Shown here piece after piece: positions 1-5,252 of a stretch of 6,559 bases of DNA. Every line of letters begins with the position of its first letter. The stretch's first letter is position 1. The translations under genes were made by a program, and so were the position numbers. The stretch is taken from assembly GCA_934255105.1 (NCBI GenBank), contig CAKQNH010000273.1, forward strand, positions 1-6,559. The letters are read 5' to 3'. This DNA comes from an uncultured Pirellulaceae bacterium. Lineage in GTDB: Bacteria; Planctomycetota; Planctomycetia; Pirellulales; Pirellulaceae. A model generated the notes under the pieces. That model worked only from the letters and a program-made list of their open reading frames with translations. It searched no databases and was not told the DNA's origin.

Positions 1-269
1 GACGCGCACTCCTCGATCGCTGTCATCGTCTTGTCGCCACCAATGGCAATGAGCGCTAGTTCCGGCGTCTCCGGCAGATCGGCAAGAGACTGATAGCTCT
101 TGCAGCCCTGGATTTCGTCACGGGTAGGGTTAATCGGGTAGATCGCGCCTTGGAACCCGTGCCGTTGCATATAGAAGATTGGACGTCCGCCGATCTTGTT
201 AACGTTCTCTGATGCCCCTATGACGGCAACAGAACGTGGGTTGAGCGCGGATGCAAGAAGATCTGACAT
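1..269 (-). CDS. ADP-forming-type acyl-CoA synthetase (acetate-CoA ligase family), N-terminal fragment
   Basis: Reading leftward from the ATG at 269-267, the frame stays open for 89 codons to the window edge, so the gene is partial at its 3' end. The protein begins with the typical start of the CoA-binding (Rossmann-like) domain of NDP-forming acyl-CoA synthetases: NPRSVAVIGAS at residues 10-20, then NKIGGRPI at 24-31, GFQGAIYPINP at 38-48 and ELALIAI at 70-76. Family members are usually about 700 residues, with a CoA-binding domain, a ligase domain and an ATP-grasp domain; only the first part is visible. They make an acyl-CoA from a free acid, CoA and ATP in the cytoplasm. No strong Shine-Dalgarno precedes the ATG. 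It lies 52 bases after the Bug-protein gene on the same strand, with no visible terminator between, so it is probably the distal gene of the leftward operon. The acyl substrate cannot be inferred; acetate, aromatic acids and others are used within this family. Confidence 0.85.
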   Translation of the reverse strand, partial: MSDLLASALNPRSVAVIGASENVNKIGGRPIFYMQRHGFQGAIYPINPTRDEIQGCKSYQSLADLPETPELALIAIGGDKTMTAIEECA

Positions 270-321
270 GGTCTAATGGCTTGGTTCAGGAGCGTTGCCG
301 AATCTCATCTTGGCGCCGCGA

Positions 322-1311
322 TCAGTCGACTTTTGCGCCCGATGTCTTCACTACTTCGCCCCACTTGTCCACCTCGTCAGCCAAGAATTTCCCATAGGCA
401 GCAGGCGTGTTCCACGCGGCCGAAAAGCCTTGGTCTTCGAACTTCTTTTTAACTTCGGAATTCTCAAGCGCCCTCTTCACCTCAAGGTTGAGTCGATCAA
501 TGACGGCTGCAGGAGTGCCAGCGGGTGCCAGTAGTCCATTCCAGGCAACGGCCTCATAACCCGGAAGACCGGACTCAGCAACAGTCGGAATATCCGGGGC
601 GCTGACCGAGCGCTTGCTGCTCGTCACAGCAAGCGCTTTCAGCTTGCCCCCTTTGATGTGCGGCATGGAAGAAAGCATGGCGTCAAACATGAGGTCAGCC
701 TGGCCGCCCATGACGTCCGTGAGAGCCGGGGCACTTCCCCTGTATGGGACGTGAGTCATCTTGGTGCCAGCCATCGCATTGAACAGTTCAGCGGAAAGAT
801 GGGTGGATTGGCCGTTACCTGAGGTCGCGAAGTTCAATCCTCCTGGCTTGGTTTGGGCAAGTGCGATCAACTCCTTCACGTTGTTTGCTGGTAGACGCGG
901 ATTCACAACGATCACCAGCGGCCCTGCAGTGAGTTGGGTAACAGGGGTCAAATCTTTGGCAAGTGAATAGTTAAGCTTGGGAAAGAGGGACGGGTTGATG
1001 GCGTGTGCAGTAGTGGCTACCAGTAAGGTGTAACCGTCGGCTGGACTTCTTGCGACGGCCTCCGCACCGAGATTGGCGCCAGCACCGGGCCGGTTGTCTA
1101 TGACGAACGGTTGTCCGGTCTGTTCCTGCAGTTTTTGTGCAACCACGCGTGCCACGATGTCAGTGGGACCGCCTGGCGGATACGGAACCACAAGCTTCAC
1201 GGCCTTGCTGGGGTAGTCATTGGCCAAGGCTGGCTGAGCTACAGCGATGCATGCGGCACCCAGCACGATGCACAGGGTCTGTCGACGGGTAACAACGTTC
1301 AGTTTGATCAT
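322..1311 (-). CDS. Bug/TctC-family periplasmic solute-binding protein (tripartite tricarboxylate transporter type)
   Basis: A 329-residue protein of normal length for the Bug family. A signal peptide is visible: a basic start with a twin arginine (TRRQTLC, residues 8-14), a hydrophobic core, and a likely cleavage after AQPALA (25-30). Whether export is by Sec or Tat is unclear. Family motifs follow: VPYPPGGPTDIVAR (42-55), IDNRPGAGANLGAEAVA (71-87) with ADGYTLL (91-97), VPYRGSAPALTDVMGGQADL (188-207) and LLAPAGTP (260-267). Bug proteins bind small, usually carboxylated, solutes in the periplasm and may deliver them to TctAB-type permeases, but most are orphans without a permease next to them, as here. 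The start is supported by AAGGAG at 1320-1325, 8 bases upstream of the ATG. The gene sits 48 bases after the DUF35 gene, in an operon with CoA-dependent enzymes, so it probably captures that pathway's substrate. The ligand is not predictable from sequence. Confidence 0.95.
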   Translation of the reverse strand: MIKLNVVTRRQTLCIVLGAACIAVAQPALANDYPSKAVKLVVPYPPGGPTDIVARVVAQKLQEQTGQPFVIDNRPGAGANLGAEAVARSPADGYTLLVATTAHAINPSLFPKLNYSLAKDLTPVTQLTAGPLVIVVNPRLPANNVKELIALAQTKPGGLNFATSGNGQSTHLSAELFNAMAGTKMTHVPYRGSAPALTDVMGGQADLMFDAMLSSMPHIKGGKLKALAVTSSKRSVSAPDIPTVAESGLPGYEAVAWNGLLAPAGTPAAVIDRLNLEVKRALENSEVKKKFEDQGFSAAWNTPAAYGKFLADEVDKWGEVVKTSGAKVD

Positions 1312-1319
1312 TGGTTTGT

Positions 1320-1325
1320 CTCCTT
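1320..1325 (-). promoter_or_regulatory. Ribosome binding site of the Bug-protein gene
   Basis: AAGGAG on the minus strand, 8 bases from the ATG at 1311-1309. This is a near-consensus Shine-Dalgarno, stronger than those of most genes in the leftward arm, consistent with high expression of an abundant periplasmic protein. Confidence 0.75.
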
Positions 1326-1359
1326 GAAGATGGGTGGTGGACGAAATTTGATCGCCTCG

Positions 1360-1758
1360 CTAGCGCTGTTCGGACCGAACAAACCTCAACAACGGGCGAC
1401 CCACATACTCGAACACTGTTGCCGTCACTCTGGCCCCGATCTGGATACCAGGCTCAGCGTGCGCCATCAAACGGGGGCCTTCGTCAAGCTGGACAAGGAC
1501 CAACGTGTAGGGTGCCAATGGGCGGAAGTCCTCGGATGGGGCGCGAGCGACCACGGTAACTGCCCTGACGGTGCCGTTTCCGGATGCATCTCTCCAGACC
1601 ATGCGTGAGTTGCCACATCGCTGACATGCATAGCGCGCCAAGGTCTGCACATATGCACATGTCTCGCATACTTGGTATCGGACTATTTGGTGACCCAAGC
1701 CCTCTTTGAAGGGTTCGGCGATGGACATGCGCGCATCGGACTTATCTCTTGTATCCAC
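1360..1758 (-). CDS. DUF35-type zinc-ribbon/OB-fold protein, thiolase partner
   Basis: A 132-residue protein with the two-part architecture of DUF35 proteins. An N-terminal rubredoxin-like zinc ribbon has four cysteines in two CxxC pairs (C31/C34 and C45/C48, in VCETC and ACQRC). It is followed by an OB-fold with the typical GTVRAVTVV stretch (62-70), YTLVLVQLDEGPRLMA (84-99) and GARVTATV (107-114). Known DUF35 proteins bind thiolase-fold partners and help position the acyl-CoA; examples are the thiolase/HMG-CoA synthase complex of archaea and the Ltp2 steroid aldolase with the ChsH2 DUF35 domain. The gene starts 3 bases after the stop of the thiolase-like gene. The start is GTG at 1758-1756, chosen because GGAGG (1766-1770) lies 7 bases upstream; the next in-frame ATG (codon 11) has no such site. 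The Shine-Dalgarno lies in the last codons of the thiolase gene, suggesting translational coupling and a 1:1 complex. Confidence 0.9.
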   Translation of the reverse strand: MDTRDKSDARMSIAEPFKEGLGHQIVRYQVCETCAYVQTLARYACQRCGNSRMVWRDASGNGTVRAVTVVARAPSEDFRPLAPYTLVLVQLDEGPRLMAHAEPGIQIGARVTATVFEYVGRPLLRFVRSEQR

Positions 1759-1761
1759 CGT

Positions 1762-2913
1762 TTACCCTCCCGCCAGCACCAGGCTCACGTGAGATGACAT
1801 GACGCCTCCGTCAGCGTGAATGAACGCATGTCGAGGTGTGCGGACCTGTCGTTCAGCGGCTTGATTCGTCATCTGGCGCCATGCCTCGGCAACATGTGCC
1901 ATGCCTCCCGCCACCCCACAGTGGCCAAAGGACAGCAGGCCACCATGTGAATTCAACGGTAGGACGCCTGTAAGGGAGAAGTCACCTCGGCGTGCACGAT
2001 CTGCCGCCCCTCCCAGGGGCGCGAACCCAAGTTCCTCTAACAGCATGACGAGCGTGATGGTGAAAGAGTCGTATATACCGAGGTAATCGATGTCAGAGTG
2101 ATTCAACCCAGCTTCGGCAAACGCGCTTCTTGCTGAGATCGCGGCGCCAACATTCAGCACATCTTTCATTGCAGTGAGGTGCTGGTGAAGGTGAGCTTGA
2201 CCAGCACCGACCATCCTCACAGGTGGGTGAACCGAACCCGGGGAGCTAGACACAACGAAGGCCACTGCACCATCCGAAATAGGACAGCAATCTAGAAGCG
2301 ACAAAGGTGTAGCGATAGGTTTTGCGTTCAGTACGTCGTCACACGAAATTGGTGTCCGAAGATGAGCGTCGGGATGAAGTGATGCATGGCGCCGCATGAG
2401 CACGGCAAACTCCGCCAAGTCTGCTGAAGTTACCCCCGTACGGCTCATGTATTCGGAGGCCAGTAGCGCATAGTAGGCCGGCACCGACGCCCCGTTGGGA
2501 ACCTCGAAATCGGCATCTCCCACTTGTGCCAGAGCCTGAATGGAGCTGTCGCGGGACTGACCGGTCAGTCGGTTTTCCCCCCCCACAACGAGCACGTTGC
2601 GACACTGTCCGCTCTGGACTAGTTCTCGAGCGGACATGAGCATGGCGGCGCCCGTCGCGCCGCCAAGCTGCATGCTATTGGCATGTGACGGCGACAACGC
2701 CATGCGCTCGCAGAGCAGTGTCGACATCATGAGATGAGGCAGAGTAGTCGCGTATCCGCACAGCACGCCATCGACGTCGACACGGGCAAGACGCGCACTG
2801 TCCAGCGCTTCTTCTATCGCGATCGCCATCAAATCCAACGGGCCCGACCCTTCATGGCGACCGAAGGGTGTGCTTCCGGCGCCACGCAGATAGGCAGAAG
2901 TCGAACCTCTCAC
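1762..2913 (-). CDS. Thiolase-superfamily protein (SCP2/Ltp-like) lacking the nucleophilic cysteine
   Basis: A 383-residue thiolase-fold protein, the right length for the lipid-transfer/SCP2-thiolase-like group. Visible family signatures are NVLVVGGEN (106-114), SDGAVAFVV (213-221), IYDSFTITLVMLLEELGF (280-297) and NSHGGLLSFGHCGVAGG (321-337). The conserved His of the GHxxG motif is kept (H331). The nucleophile motif, normally CASG, reads G85-A-T-G within LGGATGAA, so the acyl-accepting Cys is replaced by Gly. The second catalytic Cys near the C-terminus, normally in CxGGG, appears to be H366 in HADGG. It is therefore unlikely to work as an ordinary biosynthetic or degradative thiolase. Cys-less relatives such as Ltp2 are retro-aldolases acting on CoA esters together with a DUF35 domain, and a DUF35 gene follows immediately. 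The start is GTG at 2913, overlapping the IclR stop as GTGA, with AAGGGGGG (2919-2926) 5 bases upstream. Fold is sure; reaction is inferred. Confidence 0.88.
   Translation of the reverse strand: MRGSTSAYLRGAGSTPFGRHEGSGPLDLMAIAIEEALDSARLARVDVDGVLCGYATTLPHLMMSTLLCERMALSPSHANSMQLGGATGAAMLMSARELVQSGQCRNVLVVGGENRLTGQSRDSSIQALAQVGDADFEVPNGASVPAYYALLASEYMSRTGVTSADLAEFAVLMRRHASLHPDAHLRTPISCDDVLNAKPIATPLSLLDCCPISDGAVAFVVSSSPGSVHPPVRMVGAGQAHLHQHLTAMKDVLNVGAAISARSAFAEAGLNHSDIDYLGIYDSFTITLVMLLEELGFAPLGGAADRARRGDFSLTGVLPLNSHGGLLSFGHCGVAGGMAHVAEAWRQMTNQAAERQVRTPRHAFIHADGGVMSSHVSLVLAGG
1766..1770 (-). promoter_or_regulatory. Ribosome binding site that fixes the GTG start of the DUF35 gene
   Basis: GGAGG on the minus strand, part of a GGGAGGG run in the final codons of the thiolase-like gene and 7 bases from the GTG at 1758. 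It decides for the GTG start over the internal ATG at 1728, and implies coupled translation with the upstream gene. Confidence 0.65.
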
Positions 2914-3794
2914 GCAGACCCCCCTTCATTGAAGCGCCGGGCCTTCCTTGTTGGATTCTCCAGATCGGTTTTCGTCGCGTCCCTACGTAGGCTCGTGCGC
3001 TCAGCTTCGACCCACCGAACCTGACAGACGGTTGATTCACGGACCAGTGCTTGTGCGAGCGCTTGCTCCCGCGAAAGAATTCGCTCTTTGAGGGCTGCAA
3101 TGCTTAGCGCGGCGACCGGACGACCGTAACCATCCAGAATCGGCACCGCGATACCACCCATGCGTTCGACGACCACATCCAATAGCACCGCATACCCACA
3201 TTCCCTAGCCACATCAATCCGCTCACGCAGAAGGTCAACCGTGATTCGCGGGTACCTAGAAAGCTGCTCTGACAATATTTCCAGTGCTGCATCACGCTCA
3301 GCATTGGGCATCCACGCTAACAAGGCGAGACTTCCCGCCCCAGCTCCCAGCGGTCGACGGCTTCCTACTCGGAGGTAGTTCGCCCGAATAGGGAATGTTC
3401 CTTCTTCTACATCAATGCACAGAGATTCGACCCCGCTGGGAATCGATAGGACCACGCTGTCTTCGAAGCGCCCAAGTAAGCGGAGAACGCTAGGGCGCGC
3501 AACGTCGCGCGGGTCGAAGCGTTTGAGCGCTGAAGCGCCCAGCACCATGAACTCGGGGCCAAGTGAAAACCTCTTGCTCTGAGCATCTCGCTGAACAAAG
3601 CCCTCTTCTGCCAACACGTCGAGCAGACGTGAAGTGGTGGCTTTGTCCAGCATTGCCGCGATGGCAATGTCGGTCAGTCTCGCGCTGCCGCCTTCTGACA
3701 TCACGCGCAAGACGCGCATCGCTCGCTCGACGGTAGACGTACCGCCACCGCGAGATCGGCTGAGGACTGCTTGAGGACGGGCACTGGGGGGCAT
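2910..3794 (-). CDS. IclR-family transcriptional regulator
   Basis: A 294-residue protein with the IclR layout. A winged helix-turn-helix spans about residues 20-80 (STVERAMRVLRVM, LTDIAIAAMLDKATTSRLLDVL, GFVQRD, RFSLGPEF). The effector-binding domain spans about 95-265 and includes LGAGAGSLALLA (149-160), CGYAVLLD (199-206) and GGIAVPILDGYGRPVAALSIA (213-233). IclR proteins bind small organic acids or aromatics and repress or activate a nearby, often divergent, operon. The tail of about 30 residues after the effector domain is rich in charged residues, and its last codon overlaps the thiolase start, so regulator and enzymes are co-transcribed and the gene is probably autoregulated. The ATG at 3794 has only a weak purine-rich ribosome site (AAAGAAA region), but it gives a complete HTH. 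Two identical-design inverted repeats upstream are likely its operators. The effector is unknown. Confidence 0.93.
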   Translation of the reverse strand: MPPSARPQAVLSRSRGGGTSTVERAMRVLRVMSEGGSARLTDIAIAAMLDKATTSRLLDVLAEEGFVQRDAQSKRFSLGPEFMVLGASALKRFDPRDVARPSVLRLLGRFEDSVVLSIPSGVESLCIDVEEGTFPIRANYLRVGSRRPLGAGAGSLALLAWMPNAERDAALEILSEQLSRYPRITVDLLRERIDVARECGYAVLLDVVVERMGGIAVPILDGYGRPVAALSIAALKERILSREQALAQALVRESTVCQVRWVEAERTSLRRDATKTDLENPTRKARRFNEGGSA

Positions 3795-3801
3795 CAGGCT
3801 A

Positions 3802-3818
3802 GTTTCTTTTCGTGAAAC
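3802..3818. promoter_or_regulatory. Putative IclR-type operator, site 1
   Basis: GTTTCTTTTCGTGAAAC is an inverted repeat with 5-base arms and a 7-base spacer, the same architecture as site 2. It lies 7 bases before the regulator's ATG and just downstream of the predicted leftward transcription start (about +9 to +25). Binding there would block transcription, which fits autorepression. IclR-family operators are commonly pseudo-palindromes of about 15-17 bases with TTTC/GAAA-like arms; assignment to this particular regulator is inference. Confidence 0.55.
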
Positions 3819-3833
3819 GCTATCGTGGCCACC

Positions 3834-3862
3834 AATCTAAATCTGCGCTCCCCCACGGTCAA
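3834..3862 (-). promoter_or_regulatory. Predicted sigma70-like promoter of the leftward (IclR-thiolase-DUF35-Bug) operon
   Basis: On the minus strand a -35 box TTGACC (3862-3857, 5 of 6 to consensus) and a -10 box TAGATT (3839-3834, 4 of 6) are separated by exactly 17 bases. The start point would fall near 3827, giving a leader of about 30 bases. The promoter sits between the two inverted repeats, the expected geometry for control by the regulator it transcribes. Prediction from sequence only. Confidence 0.5.
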
Positions 3863-3876
3863 GAAATCGAAGAAAA

Positions 3877-3893
3877 GTTTCAATATTTGAAAC
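3877..3893. promoter_or_regulatory. Putative IclR-type operator, site 2
   Basis: GTTTCAATATTTGAAAC is a perfect inverted repeat with 7-base arms (GTTTCAA/TTGAAAC) around a 3-base centre. Its outer bases match site 1 exactly (GTTTC-N7-GAAAC). Its centre is 75 bases from that of site 1, about seven helical turns, so two bound dimers would lie on the same DNA face. Relative to the leftward promoter the centre is near -58, upstream of the -35 box. It is also on the side facing the rightward genes, so it could serve both arms. Confidence 0.65.
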
Positions 3894-4020
3894 AATTAGA
3901 TGGACTTGCAGAAAGCCTTCAGAAGCCTCGCGCCCTTCGTAGAACCTTGCGAAGAGCAACCAAAAAACACTAGTGCCCAACCGCGGAGTCAGGGTTTTCC
4001 CGGTGTCGTGTTTTGACTAG

Positions 4021-4030
4021 TGAAATTTCA
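4021..4030. promoter_or_regulatory. Perfect 10-base palindrome upstream of the cyclase operon
   Basis: TGAAATTTCA is a perfect inverted repeat. It carries the same TGAAA/TTTCA half-elements as the two 17-base repeats, but facing the other way round with no spacer. It lies 10 bases upstream of the candidate -35 box at 4041, where an activator or repressor could act. A 10-base palindrome can occur by chance, so this is tentative. Confidence 0.3.
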
Positions 4031-4040
4031 TCTAGACACT

Positions 4041-4069
4041 TTGACGCCACAGATACGCACCGACATCAT
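4041..4069 (+). promoter_or_regulatory. Candidate promoter of the cyclase / ABC-binding-protein operon
   Basis: TTGACG (4041-4046, 5 of 6 to the -35 consensus) is followed after 17 bases by CATCAT (4064-4069, 4 of 6 to the -10 consensus). A start near 4076 would give a 40-base leader containing the GGAGG at 4101 before the ATG at 4116. It is only compatible with the 4116 start, since it would lie inside the coding region if translation began at 4020. No better rightward promoter was found between 3893 and 4115. Confidence 0.35.
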
Positions 4070-4100
4070 GACTGCTGCAGTCCAAACAGTTGAAAACAAT

Positions 4101-4105
4101 GGAGG
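4101..4105 (+). promoter_or_regulatory. Ribosome binding site that favours the ATG at 4116 for the cyclase gene
   Basis: GGAGG lies 10 bases before the ATG at 4116. The alternative starts, GTG at 4020 and ATG at 4068, have no recognisable Shine-Dalgarno. The spacing is slightly long but workable. Confidence 0.5.
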
Positions 4106-4115
4106 CTTTGGATCG

Positions 4116-5204
4116 ATGAGATGGAGACAAAGACCATCTGGCTCAAACTGGGGAGATTTCGGGCCAGACGATCAGTTGGGGCGTGTGAACTTGATAGGCC
4201 CCGAGCAGGTGCGCAAGGGCATACGGGAGGTGCACGAAGGATTAACGCTCTGTCTTTCCCTTCCGCTTGACTATCCGGGTGGCAATGTCCTCAACCCGCG
4301 GCGGCACCCACCCCGCTTGTCACCGACGCGTCTTGACGAAAGACCGTATCTCAACTTCCCCTTGGGGCATGTGCACGGTGGGGCGACTGACGTCGTGAGT
4401 GACGATCAGGCTCTCATTTCCCTGCAGTACTCCACTCAGTGGGACTCCTTGGCCCACGTCGGCTCACTGTTTGACGCTGAGGGAAACGGCATCGTTCAGC
4501 CCACCTACTACAACGGTTACCGTGGGCACGAGCATGTGCTGGGACCGATCAACCACGGACTACCTCAGAGAAACGACCAAGGGAAACCGGTGCGTTACCA
4601 ACCCACGTGTTGTAGCGGGCGCTCTGCGGACGAAAGTGTGGCCCGGGCATTGGGGATTGAGAATCTCGCCGTCAAGGGAATGCAAGGGCGGGCTGTACTT
4701 GTTGACCTAGCTTTGATCTACGGGACAGAGTTTCAGGACATTGGCTACGACAAGCTGATGGATGCAATGGAGCGCACCGGGGCCGCAGTTGAACCCGGAG
4801 ACATGCTACTACTACGCACGGGATTCGCAGAGTTGGTGTTGTCCATGAACCGATCACCCGACCTCGACCGGTTGCATCGCAGTTGCGCAGCGCTCGACGG
4901 CAGAGATGAAAGACTTCTTCAATGGATCACTGACAGCGGCATCGCTGGGCTTATCGCGGATAACTATGCCGTAGAACGTCACCCATCCAGGAATACGCCA
5001 GCCGATGGCTCATCTTATGCGGCGTTGCCGCTGCATGAGCACTGTCTATTCAAGCTGGGTTTGCCGTTGGGCGAACTCTGGTATCTCGAAGAGTTAGCAA
5101 CAGCACTTCATTCTCGAGGCCGAACGCGATTCCTATTGACTGCTCCACCTCTTCGCTTACCAGGCGCCATCGGATCTCCAGTTACTCCCATTGCGACTCT
5201 CTAA
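4116..5204 (+). CDS. Cyclase-family (kynurenine formamidase-like) metal-dependent hydrolase
   Basis: With the preferred ATG at 4116 the protein has 362 residues and starts MRWRQRPSGSNWGDFG, like the N-terminus I recall for this cyclase subgroup. The frame stays open upstream to a GTG at 4020 (394 residues), but those extra 32 residues look non-conserved and lack a ribosome site. Numbered from 4116, signatures are GPDDQLGRVNL (16-26), LPLDYPGGNVLNPRRHPP (49-66), QWDSLAH (108-114, the counterpart of the metal-binding HxGTHxDxxxH motif, with D110 and H114), IADNYAVE (280-287), LHEHCLFKLGLPLGELW (306-322) and a C-terminal TAPPLRLPGAIGSP (342-355). PF04199 enzymes hydrolyse amide, lactam or lactone bonds (N-formylkynurenine, isatin) with a divalent metal; this longer subgroup has no assigned substrate that I know. 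No signal peptide is seen, so it should be cytoplasmic. It is followed after 48 bases by the ABC binding protein, probably in one operon. Confidence 0.85.
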   Translation: MRWRQRPSGSNWGDFGPDDQLGRVNLIGPEQVRKGIREVHEGLTLCLSLPLDYPGGNVLNPRRHPPRLSPTRLDERPYLNFPLGHVHGGATDVVSDDQALISLQYSTQWDSLAHVGSLFDAEGNGIVQPTYYNGYRGHEHVLGPINHGLPQRNDQGKPVRYQPTCCSGRSADESVARALGIENLAVKGMQGRAVLVDLALIYGTEFQDIGYDKLMDAMERTGAAVEPGDMLLLRTGFAELVLSMNRSPDLDRLHRSCAALDGRDERLLQWITDSGIAGLIADNYAVERHPSRNTPADGSSYAALPLHEHCLFKLGLPLGELWYLEELATALHSRGRTRFLLTAPPLRLPGAIGSPVTPIATL

Positions 5205-5252
5205 CAACGCTGCATACACATCATCGCTACTTTAAAAACCAGGAGACATTTC

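Larger units (their letters stand above)
3795..4115. promoter_or_regulatory. Divergent control region between the IclR operon and the cyclase operon
   Basis: 321 bases separate the regulator's ATG from the preferred ATG of the cyclase gene. The region holds two GTTTC-N7-GAAAC inverted repeats, a sigma70-like leftward promoter, an AT-rich stretch at about 3863-3900, a perfect 10-base palindrome at 4021-4030 and a weaker rightward promoter candidate. The stretch 3901-4012 shows nothing convincing to me: only short imperfect repeats and no coding signature. The region would shrink to 225 bases if the cyclase gene used the GTG at 4020. Confidence 0.8.

Noticed and set aside
270..321. Possible terminator between the Bug gene and the acyl-CoA synthetase gene
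   Set aside because: Only a 6-base ggcgcc palindrome is present, without a stem of useful length or a T-run, so read-through is more likely.
1111..1608. A 165-codon open frame on the plus strand
   Set aside because: It runs antisense across the start of the Bug gene and most of the DUF35 gene, both clearly coding by family motifs. It has no recognisable domain or ribosome site and looks like a shadow frame.
3902..3909. Possible sigma54 promoter around tggacttgca
   Set aside because: The GG and GC elements are only about 4 bases apart rather than the required 10, so the -24/-12 spacing fails.
3935..3954. Short inverted repeat CTTCG...CGAAG as a possible terminator or hairpin
   Set aside because: The arms are only 5 bases with a 10-base loop and no following T-run, so it is expected by chance and lies where no transcript needs to end.
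3969..4022. Direct repeat ACTAGTG at 3969-3975 and 4016-4022
   Set aside because: Seven bases at a 47-base distance is too short to distinguish from chance, and no element boundary or duplicated gene supports it as a target-site duplication.
4013..4042. TTGACT at 4013 as the -35 box of the rightward promoter
   Set aside because: No acceptable -10 hexamer occurs at 16-18 bases (ACACTT or CACTTT); the TTGACG at 4041 has a better partner.
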